Translations under genes and position numbers: made by a program
Notes under the pieces: generated by a model
What the model was told of the DNA's origin: nothing
Databases searched by the model: none
What the model saw: the letters and a program-made list of their open reading frames with translations, nothing else
DNA from: an uncultured Oscillospiraceae bacterium
GTDB taxonomy: Bacteria > Bacillota > Clostridia > Oscillospirales > Oscillospiraceae
Assembly: GCA_934511545.1 (NCBI GenBank)
Contig: CAKSWM010000004.1
Coordinates: forward strand, 1 to 20,053
Length of the DNA stretch: 20,053 bases
Direction of reading: 5' to 3'
Shown here: piece by piece, positions 14,441 to 20,053 of the stretch
How positions within the stretch are numbered: position 1 is the first letter of the stretch
Layout of the letters: each line of letters starts with the position of its first letter

Positions 14441-15112
14441 ATGTACCGTATTTTCATTGTCGAGGACGACGCCGGAATTTCCGGCGCGATAAAGCAGCAG
14501 GCGGAAAAATGGGGCCTTTCGGCCATGTGTGCACAGGATCTCCGCGACATCATGCCGGAGTTTGCCCGGTTCGATCCCCAGCTCGTGCTGATGGACATCG
14601 TTCTTCCGTTTTTCAACGGCTACCACTGGTGCAGCGAGATACGCCGGGTGTCCAAGGTCCCTATCATATTCATCTCCTCCGCTTCGGACAACATGAACAT
14701 CGTTATGGCCATGAACATGGGCGCGGACGATTTTATCGCAAAGCCCTTTGACATGAGCGTTCTGATGGCAAAAATGCAGGCTCTTCTGCGCCGCACCTAT
14801 GACTTCGGCGGAGCCCTGCCGGTCCTCGAGCACCGCGGCGCGATACTCAACACCGGCGACCACACGCTGACCTGCGGTGGCCGGAAGCTGACGCCGAGCA
14901 AGAACGAATATCTCATACTTCTGACTCTGATGGAAAACCGGGGCAAGGTCGTCTCCCGCGAGAAGCTGATGCAGAAGCTCTGGGAAACGGATTCCTTCGT
15001 GGACGAGAACACGCTGACAGTCAACGTCAACCGTCTGCGCCGCAAGCTCGATTCGCTGGGGCTAGAGGGCTTTATAACGACCAAATTCGGAGTCGGTTAT
15101 ATTCTGGAGTAA
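14441..15112 (+). CDS. bceR: OmpR-type response regulator, BceR-like
   Basis: A 223-residue two-domain regulator. The receiver domain (residues 1-120) has the acidic pocket Glu8/Asp9/Asp10, phospho-acceptor Asp52 (LVLMDIVLPFFNG), Ser80 and Lys101 (IAKPF). A winged-helix DNA-binding domain of OmpR type (about 128-223) ends VNRLRRKLDSLGLEGFITTKFGVGYIL. The D-x-x-LP-x-x-[ND]G-[YF]-x-W-C-x-x-IR pattern is that of the BceR/VirR subgroup, which responds to cell-wall-active peptides such as bacitracin, and the kinase and transporter nearby agree. It precedes the kinase by 4 bases, a two-gene operon. The drug or peptide sensed is not known. Confidence 0.92.
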   Translation: MYRIFIVEDDAGISGAIKQQAEKWGLSAMCAQDLRDIMPEFARFDPQLVLMDIVLPFFNGYHWCSEIRRVSKVPIIFISSASDNMNIVMAMNMGADDFIAKPFDMSVLMAKMQALLRRTYDFGGALPVLEHRGAILNTGDHTLTCGGRKLTPSKNEYLILLTLMENRGKVVSREKLMQKLWETDSFVDENTLTVNVNRLRRKLDSLGLEGFITTKFGVGYILE

Positions 15113-15116
15113 GCTT

Positions 15117-16106
15117 ATGAAGTTATTTGCAAAGTATCTGAAGCAGCGCCGCAGGCTGATATATGTCTTTCTTCTTTACGCCGCCGTTTTTCTGGTTTCG
15201 TTTGTGCTTTATCATCTTCCGCTGGCCGCCGTGCTCTATCCCTCGTCGCTTTGCCTTGGGCTCAGTCTCGTCCTGCTTGCCGCAGACTTCCGCCGCGTCT
15301 GCGCGGCGCACGCTTCTCTTTCCGGCATTAGAAGCCCGGCCGCCGTGGTCTCGGACGCGCTTCCCACAACGGACGACGTTATCGATGCGGACTACCAGCA
15401 GATCATACGGCTGCTGTGCGAGGAAGCGAAAACGCGGGAGGCCGCCGCTTCCGCCCGCTTTACGGACATGGTGGATTACTATACCGTCTGGGCACACCAG
15501 ATCAAGACGCCGATAGCCTCCATGCGCCTTACGCTCTCGGGCGAGGACAGCGCCCTGTCCCGGACGCTGTCGGGCGAGCTGTCCCGCATAGAGCAGTACG
15601 TCGAAATGGTGCTTATGTTCCTGCGGCTAGACTCGGACTCGACGGACTATGTCATCCGTGAGTGCTCTCTCGACGGCATAGTCAGGCAGGCGGTCCGCAA
15701 ATTCGCCGGTGAGTTCATAAACAGACGGCTGAGCCTCAATTACGCCCTGATCGACACCACCGTGCTTACGGACGAAAAATGGCTCTCCTTTGTCATAGAG
15801 CAGGTGCTTTCCAACGCGCTCAAATATACGCGCGAGGGCGGCATCTCAATAACTCTCGAAAGCCCCAAAACGCTGTGCATCAGCGACACGGGCATCGGCA
15901 TCGCCCCGGAGGACCTGCCGAGAATATTCGAAAAGGGCTTCACGGGCTATAACGGGCGCGGCGATATGAAGGCCAGCGGGATCGGACTGTATCTCTGCCG
16001 CAGGATATGCCGCAATCTCGGCCACAGCATAAGCGCGGAATCCGAGCCGGGCAGGGGCACGGTCATCCGCATCGGACTTTACAGGGACAGGCTCGAGGTC
16101 GAGTGA
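15117..16106 (+). CDS. bceS: Intramembrane-sensing histidine kinase, BceS-like
   Basis: A 329-residue membrane kinase. Two hydrophobic helices at about residues 13-33 and 36-56 have almost no loop between them, so it lacks an outside sensor; Bce-type kinases instead receive the signal from their partner ABC transporter. The phosphorylated His127 is in VWAHQIKTPIASMRL, the N-box is EQVLSNALKYT (Asn233), the G1 box ISDTGIGIAPEDL at about 255-267 and the G2 box SGIGLYLCRRICRNLG. Everything expected is present and the length is normal for this group. The partner transporter is encoded on the opposite strand just downstream, which is less common than a four-gene co-directional layout. Confidence 0.93.
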   Translation: MKLFAKYLKQRRRLIYVFLLYAAVFLVSFVLYHLPLAAVLYPSSLCLGLSLVLLAADFRRVCAAHASLSGIRSPAAVVSDALPTTDDVIDADYQQIIRLLCEEAKTREAAASARFTDMVDYYTVWAHQIKTPIASMRLTLSGEDSALSRTLSGELSRIEQYVEMVLMFLRLDSDSTDYVIRECSLDGIVRQAVRKFAGEFINRRLSLNYALIDTTVLTDEKWLSFVIEQVLSNALKYTREGGISITLESPKTLCISDTGIGIAPEDLPRIFEKGFTGYNGRGDMKASGIGLYLCRRICRNLGHSISAESEPGRGTVIRIGLYRDRLEVE

Positions 16107-16158
16107 CGGTTTGTTTTGCTTTTGCCGCTCTCGCCCGGCAAGCTGCCTTCGTATTAAA

Positions 16159-16192
16159 AAATGGCTTCCCTTCTGTTGAAGGGAAGCCATTT
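16159..16192 (-). terminator. Terminator between bceS and the bceAB unit
   Basis: AAATGGCTTCCCTTC at 16159-16173 and its exact complement at 16178-16192 enclose the loop TGTT. Read on the minus strand it is followed by a T-run, so it ends the transcript of the bceAB unit. On the plus strand it ends in TTTCAGG and may also help stop the bceRS transcript. Confidence 0.85.
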
Positions 16193-16226
16193 CAGGTTTT
16201 CATGGAAACGTATTGCACGTTCGCTT

Positions 16227-16391
16227 TCAGAACAGGTCCTTGTCAAAAAGTCTGGCCAGACTGTCCGCGCCGGACCATATGGCCGTTATCACGCCGACCA
16301 GCAGGGCGGTCGGAACGGCAAGCACCATGATGAGCGCAAGCCCCACCCACAACAGCGCGTTCGCCAGCGTCTTGCCTGCCCTATTCTTCAT
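16227..16391 (-). CDS. 54-residue membrane peptide downstream of bceB
   Basis: A small gene starting six bases after the bceB stop. I translated it by hand: the product begins MKNRAGKTLANALLWVGLAL, and residues about 11-38 are one long hydrophobic stretch with a Pro at 27. It ends in the polar tail SGADSLARLFDKDLF, so it has one membrane helix (possibly two short ones) with a positively charged N-terminus. A GGAGG lies about 15 bases upstream, within the end of bceB, which is a little far. The terminator at 16159-16192 falls directly after it, so it sits within the bceAB transcript. No family is recognised; a modulator or stabiliser of the transporter is possible. Confidence is moderate because the peptide is short. 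Confidence 0.55.
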   Translation of the reverse strand: MKNRAGKTLANALLWVGLALIMVLAVPTALLVGVITAIWSGADSLARLFDKDLF

Positions 16392-16397
16392 CGGCAG

Positions 16398-18446
16398 TCA
16401 CACCCGTTCCTCCTTCGCTCCGCTGACGATCGCATAATAAGCCCCGGAGGTTATGCGGTAGACGATCATATAAAATACCGCGAAAACAAGGAAGCTCAGA
16501 ATCGTCGTCAGGACAAGCACGCCAAGGTCATTGAGATTAAAAAGCACCAGAATTTTGTGCAGCATCGGAAACGCAAATGCCAGATGCAGTCCCGCCGCGA
16601 TAAGAGGCAGGAAGAAAACCGTGAGCAGCTGGGAGTTGATGCTCTTTTTGATGTCTCTCTCGGTCATGCCGACCTTCTGCATGATATCGAATCTGGCACG
16701 GTCCTCATAGCCCTCGGACACCTGCTTGTAATATATGATGAGCACTGCCGCAAACAGGAAAACGATGCTCAGCATGATGCCAAGGAAAAACAAACCGCCG
16801 TATGTGGCATAAAAGTCTCCGCTTTCCTGCGCGCGGCTCTCCAGCGAATAGGACCAGATATCGACTTCGGAGCCCAGCCGGCTCATTTTTTCCCACATGG
16901 CCTCATACAGCTCCAGCTGCCCGTCGCTGCTCAGGGACGAGTCAAAGCCCAGGTTCCAGTTGATTGAGACCACGCTTATGTTCTCCGAACCGTAATAAGT
17001 ATGCAGCGCGGTTCCCAGAATGTCTTTTATATCGCCGGCGTTGGCCACAACGAATACGGACGCGGATATATCCATCGCGGCCTGTGAGCTGCCGGGAAAT
17101 CCGTCGAGATGCGCCTTGACGCGGAAGGCCTGTTCGCCCTCAACGGCAAAGCTGTCGAAGGGATAATCCGTGCGCAGCGGATATACGAGGACCTCGCCGC
17201 TGTCGAGCGTTTCGTTCTTTCCGGCGGCGCTGTTATAGTCCTCCAACGGTACGAAATATACCGTAACAATATCGTCGGTGCTGAACAGGCCATACTCCTT
17301 CGAGTCGTAGTGCAGCTCTCCGTCCGTTATCACACCGGAAAGCTTGCACTCGCGGTATTCGGTCAGATTGCTTATATCGGAGTCGTATTCCCTGACCGTC
17401 TCGAGCAGGCCATCCCGGATAGTCTCCGTCGTCCCGTCGTAAAGCCCGTCCAGGTCCCTAAGGCCGATGCGGACGCCCAGATCGGTCGGATAGCGCTGGG
17501 CAAGACTGTCCTCCACGCCGAAATACAGGCATGTGGTAGACGAGATCATCACCAGGACCATCGTTGCAAGTATGCATATCGAGGCAAGGCCCGCGCCGTT
17601 GCGCTTCATGCGGAACACCATCGAGGACACAGAGACGAAATGGTTCGCCTTATAATAATAGCTCTTTTTCTTTTGCAGCGCCCGGCACATCACAACGGAA
17701 CCGGCGATAAACAGCATATAGGTCGCGGCAATGACCATTATTACCGCAACGAAGAACCACAGCATCGCGGAGAGCGGCTCCTTGATGGATACGGCGATAT
17801 AATACGCCGCCGCGAGCACCACGGCACCGATTATGCCGACGGCCCAGTTTGCCTTCGGCGGCTTTTCGCCCGTGCTCTCGCCGCGGAGCAGCTCGGCGGG
17901 ATTTGAAAAGCGTATCTGCCGCAGGTCATTGAGAAAGATGAGCAGAAATATGGCCGCAAACAGCACGACCGACACAATGACGGAATTCAGCGAAACGGAA
18001 AAGCTGAAGCTCACGCTGCCGAGCATTATGTTTATCAGGCACAGCTCCGCGAGCTTGGAAAGCGCGATGCCGCAGACAAGCCCAACGGCAATGGAAATGA
18101 CGGCCGTTATGACGGTCTCACAGGCAAGAATGCGCGCTATATTCCTCTTTCCCATGCCCAGGACGTTATACAGTCCGAATTCTTTTTTGCGGCGGCGGAT
18201 GAGGAACGAGTTCGTATAAAACAGAAAGATCAGCGCGAAAATGCCGATGACTCCCTGACCGAGCCCCATCGTAACGGAGATTGTACCGCCGCCCCTCATC
18301 GTTCGGACAGCTTCCGAGTTATACAGGAAGCTGATGATATAGAACATCATCACCATTCCGGTGCAGGTCAGGATATACGGCGTATACAGGCGGCTGTTCT
18401 TGCGGATGCCGCTCCAGGCAAGCTTTGGATAAAACCCTGTTTTCAT
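16398..18446 (-). CDS. bceB: Bce-type ABC transporter permease
   Basis: A 682-residue membrane protein with the ten-helix FtsX-like layout of BceB. Helices lie at about residues 22-42, 62-82, 107-130, 150-173, 200-220, 226-250 and 285-308. An outside domain of roughly 240 residues (about 309-548) comes next, then helices at about 549-573, 605-630 and 640-665. The large loop between helices 7 and 8 is diagnostic for the peptide-detoxifying and signalling group. With BceA it would free cell-wall lipid intermediates from antimicrobial peptides such as bacitracin, and with BceS form a sensing complex. Its start codon overlaps the bceA stop by 4 bases. The loop sequence decides which peptide is bound, and I cannot predict that. 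Confidence 0.93.
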   Translation of the reverse strand: MKTGFYPKLAWSGIRKNSRLYTPYILTCTGMVMMFYIISFLYNSEAVRTMRGGGTISVTMGLGQGVIGIFALIFLFYTNSFLIRRRKKEFGLYNVLGMGKRNIARILACETVITAVISIAVGLVCGIALSKLAELCLINIMLGSVSFSFSVSLNSVIVSVVLFAAIFLLIFLNDLRQIRFSNPAELLRGESTGEKPPKANWAVGIIGAVVLAAAYYIAVSIKEPLSAMLWFFVAVIMVIAATYMLFIAGSVVMCRALQKKKSYYYKANHFVSVSSMVFRMKRNGAGLASICILATMVLVMISSTTCLYFGVEDSLAQRYPTDLGVRIGLRDLDGLYDGTTETIRDGLLETVREYDSDISNLTEYRECKLSGVITDGELHYDSKEYGLFSTDDIVTVYFVPLEDYNSAAGKNETLDSGEVLVYPLRTDYPFDSFAVEGEQAFRVKAHLDGFPGSSQAAMDISASVFVVANAGDIKDILGTALHTYYGSENISVVSINWNLGFDSSLSSDGQLELYEAMWEKMSRLGSEVDIWSYSLESRAQESGDFYATYGGLFFLGIMLSIVFLFAAVLIIYYKQVSEGYEDRARFDIMQKVGMTERDIKKSINSQLLTVFFLPLIAAGLHLAFAFPMLHKILVLFNLNDLGVLVLTTILSFLVFAVFYMIVYRITSGAYYAIVSGAKEERV

Positions 18447-19207
18447 TGGGAGTCACCGCCCGCCTGAAGCATCGTCAGCGTATCGGATATTTTCTGATAC
18501 AGCTGCTCATCGGTGCTGTCGCCCCTGTACAGCTGGTGAAAAACCTCTCCGTCCTTGATAAAGAGCACGCGCCCGGCGTGAGCCGCCGCTTTGACAGAGT
18601 GCGTCACCATCAGTATCGTCTGTCCGCTGCGGTTGACCCAGCCGAACAGCCGGAGAAGCTCGTCCGTCGCGCGGGAATCGAGCGCGCCCGTCGGCTCGTC
18701 CGCGAGGATCAGCTTCGGCTCCGTTATCAGTGCGCGGGCAACCGCCGCGCGCTGCTTCTGTCCGCCGGAGATCTCATATGGATACTTTTTCAGCAGCTCC
18801 GAAAGGCCAAGCTGCGGAGCAAGAAAGTCCAGCCTTGCACGCATCTCGCCATAGGGGCGGCCGGCCAGCACCAGCGGCAGAAAAATGTTGTCCTCGACCG
18901 AGAAGGTGTCCAGCAGGTTGAACTCCTGAAAGACGAAGCCCAGATTGTCGCGGCGGAAGGCCGCCATAGCGCTGTCCTTTATTGAAGAAAGATCGATCCC
19001 GTCGAGCATGATGCTTCCCGAGGTAGGCTTGTCCAGCGCCGCTATCATGTTCAGAAGCGTTGTCTTGCCGGAACCGGATTCTCCCATTATCGCAACATAT
19101 TCGCCCTCTTCGACGCTGAAGCTGACGTTTCTCAGCGCCTCGACCTGGGAACCGCCGAAGCGCGTCGTATATACCTTTTTAAGTCTGCTGACTTCAAGAA
19201 TGCTCAT
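18443..19207 (-). CDS. bceA: Bce-type ABC transporter ATP-binding protein
   Basis: A 254-residue ATPase of the MacB/LolD/BceA type, powering the BceB permease. The motifs are Walker A GESGSGKT (residues 42-49), Q-loop Gln94 in FVFQEFNLLD, signature ISGGQKQRAAVARAL (146-160), Walker B LILADEP (166-172) and H-loop His203. AAGGAGGG about nine bases before the ATG supports the start. The gene lies upstream of bceB and the two overlap by 4 bases. Its promoter region contains a BceR-like box at 19294-19307, so induction through the kinase and regulator encoded nearby is expected. Confidence 0.95.
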   Translation of the reverse strand: MSILEVSRLKKVYTTRFGGSQVEALRNVSFSVEEGEYVAIMGESGSGKTTLLNMIAALDKPTSGSIMLDGIDLSSIKDSAMAAFRRDNLGFVFQEFNLLDTFSVEDNIFLPLVLAGRPYGEMRARLDFLAPQLGLSELLKKYPYEISGGQKQRAAVARALITEPKLILADEPTGALDSRATDELLRLFGWVNRSGQTILMVTHSVKAAAHAGRVLFIKDGEVFHQLYRGDSTDEQLYQKISDTLTMLQAGGDSQ

Positions 19208-19232
19208 GTTTCTTTCCCTCCTTGACAGGCTT

Positions 19233-19261
19233 ATTCTAGCAGAAAAACGCGCCGGATGTAC
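19233..19261 (-). promoter_or_regulatory. Probable activator-dependent promoter of bceA
   Basis: On the minus strand a good -10 TAGAAT (complement of 19233-19238) is 17 bases from a poor -35 GTACAT (complement of 19256-19261), giving a start near 19226. A strong -10 with a weak -35 fits a promoter that needs a bound activator, here from the box centred about 75 bases upstream. Confidence 0.5.
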
Positions 19262-19272
19262 ATCGAATCGCC

Positions 19273-19307
19273 TTACAGTTTCCTTTACGATTCTTACAGT
19301 TTTGTAA
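19273..19307. promoter_or_regulatory. BceR-type binding box with adjoining direct repeat
   Basis: TTACAGTTTTGTAA at 19294-19307 is an inverted repeat of the TnACA-N4-TGTAA type described for BceR-like regulators. TTACAGTTT recurs at 19273-19281, exactly 21 bases (two helix turns) away, and a TTAC half-site lies at 19285. The box is about 75 bases upstream of the predicted bceA start point. Binding is inferred from motif match and position. Confidence 0.7.
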
Positions 19308-19412
19308 TAACTTTTTTAAGATGACGGCCGCAAACGACCGCGAAAACGTTCTTTATTGCATTACTCATGAAAACTATTTGCAAGTAATTTCTGAAATTAT
19401 GCAAAATAATGA

Positions 19413-19441
19413 TTGATAATCACCTTTTTATGCTGTATAAT
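19413..19441 (+). promoter_or_regulatory. Promoter of the TAXI binding-protein gene
   Basis: TTGATA at 19413-19418 and a perfect TATAAT at 19436-19441 are separated by 17 bases. The -10 sits inside the palindrome TGTATAATTATACA (19434-19447). The start near 19448 leaves a leader of about 60 bases. The remaining part of the 302-base gap (19208-19509) holds the bceA promoter and box and no gene. Confidence 0.8.
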
Positions 19442-19509
19442 TATACACGCTTGAATTTTGGCGCTTTTGAGCTTTCAAAAGTCCGTAATTTTTTCTGGAG
19501 GAAACACAA

Positions 19510-20053
19510 ATGAAAAAGAAACTTATCGCGCTTCTGCTCGCGGTCATGTTCGTTATGAGCTTCGCCGCCTGCGGAACCACATCTTCCGACACTCCTGCCG
19601 ATTCCACCGACGCTCCCGCCATCGCTTCAGATGGCGACACCGCCGACACTCCCGCGAACGCTCCCGCCGCATCCGCAGGCTCCATGACCATGGGCACCGG
19701 TGGCACCACCGGCACCTACTACGCGTTCGGCAACGTTCTTTCCGGTTATATGAGCGACGCCTCCGGCATCTCCCTGAACGTCGTCTCCACCGACGGCTCC
19801 GCCGCCAACATCTACGGCATTGACGACGGCCTGTACCAGCTTGCCACCGTCCAGTCCGACGTTATGGCATACGCCTGGGACGGCAGCAAGTCCTTTGCCG
19901 ACGACGGCGAGATCCATTCCTTCAAGGTCATCGGCGGCCTTTATGAAGAGGCCGTTCAGATCGTCACCATGGACGAGAGCATCAAGACCGTGGCTGATCT
20001 GGCCGGCAAGTCCGTGTCCATCGGCGCTCCCGGCTCCGGCGTGTACTTCAACG
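19510..20053 (+). CDS. TAXI-family TRAP transporter substrate-binding lipoprotein, 5' part
   Basis: Extracytoplasmic solute-binding subunit of a TAXI-type TRAP transporter (secondary uptake, often of organic acids or amino acids such as glutamate). The window contains the first 181 residues; the frame is open at the right edge. A signal sequence with a lipobox (SFAAC, Cys21) marks it as a lipoprotein. A low-complexity Thr/Asp/Ala/Pro linker (22-58) follows. The family signature MGTGGTTGTYYAFGNVLSGYM begins near residue 60, and later NVVSTDGSAANIYGIDDG and ADLAGKSVSIGAPGSGVYFN are characteristic. TGGAGG before the ATG supports the start. The membrane subunits are probably to the right, beyond the window. 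The substrate is unknown. Confidence 0.93.
   Translation, partial: MKKKLIALLLAVMFVMSFAACGTTSSDTPADSTDAPAIASDGDTADTPANAPAASAGSMTMGTGGTTGTYYAFGNVLSGYMSDASGISLNVVSTDGSAANIYGIDDGLYQLATVQSDVMAYAWDGSKSFADDGEIHSFKVIGGLYEEAVQIVTMDESIKTVADLAGKSVSIGAPGSGVYFN

Noticed and set aside
16161..16967. Plus-strand open frame of 268 codons opposite bceB and the small peptide
   Set aside because: The translation is basic and low-complexity without motifs, runs through a hairpin terminator, and lies antisense to a clearly recognisable permease.

Overview
The window reads as chromosome of a GC-rich member of the Clostridia, most likely an Oscillospiraceae-like gut Firmicute. This is an inference from gene content and style: strong GGAGG-type ribosome binding sites, near-consensus sigma-A promoters, a TagO/MnaA cell-wall gene pair, PASTA and SLH surface domains, a Bce-type peptide-sensing/ABC module and a TAXI-TRAP binding lipoprotein. 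No phage, IS, CRISPR or integrase genes were seen. Both ends cut a gene: trpS on the left, a TAXI binding protein on the right.

Layout. (1) 1-3748, plus strand: the end of trpS, then a tight run of a TagO/WecA-type glycosyl-phosphate transferase, UDP-GlcNAc 2-epimerase and an unknown membrane-anchored protein. The last three overlap or nearly touch and look like one transcription unit that starts cell-wall glycopolymer synthesis. (2) 3745-4675, minus strand: three small genes of unknown function in a compact operon. (3) 4733-6569: a YfcE/MJ0936-type phosphodiesterase converging on a zinc-ribbon, single-TM, double-PASTA protein with a heptapeptide tandem repeat. (4) 6708-8143: a FabG-like SDR and a second zinc-ribbon/TM protein ending in a Big_2-like domain, with a clear promoter and terminator. 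(5) 8144-8544: terminator, consensus promoter, tRNA-Val(GAC), terminator, then the promoter of (6) a 958-residue secreted protein with SLH-like repeats, an S41 protease-like domain and three C-terminal repeats of about 97 residues. (7) 11523-13313: a MarR regulator and MFS transporter operon with an operator-like inverted repeat over its promoter, ended by a perfect 20-bp hairpin shared with (8) a convergent LysR regulator. (9) 14441-19207: a Bce-type response regulator and histidine kinase on the plus strand, converging on bceA-bceB plus a previously unlisted 54-residue membrane peptide on the minus strand. A TTACA-N4-TGTAA box upstream of bceA matches the known BceR-type site and would close the circuit. 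(10) 19413-20053: promoter and start of the TAXI binding protein.

Most of the window is ordinary housekeeping and envelope biology. The parts most worth a second look are the 54-residue peptide in the Bce module, the SLH/S41/three-repeat protein, the pair of zinc-ribbon surface proteins flanking the SDR gene, and the three-gene operon of unknown small proteins.
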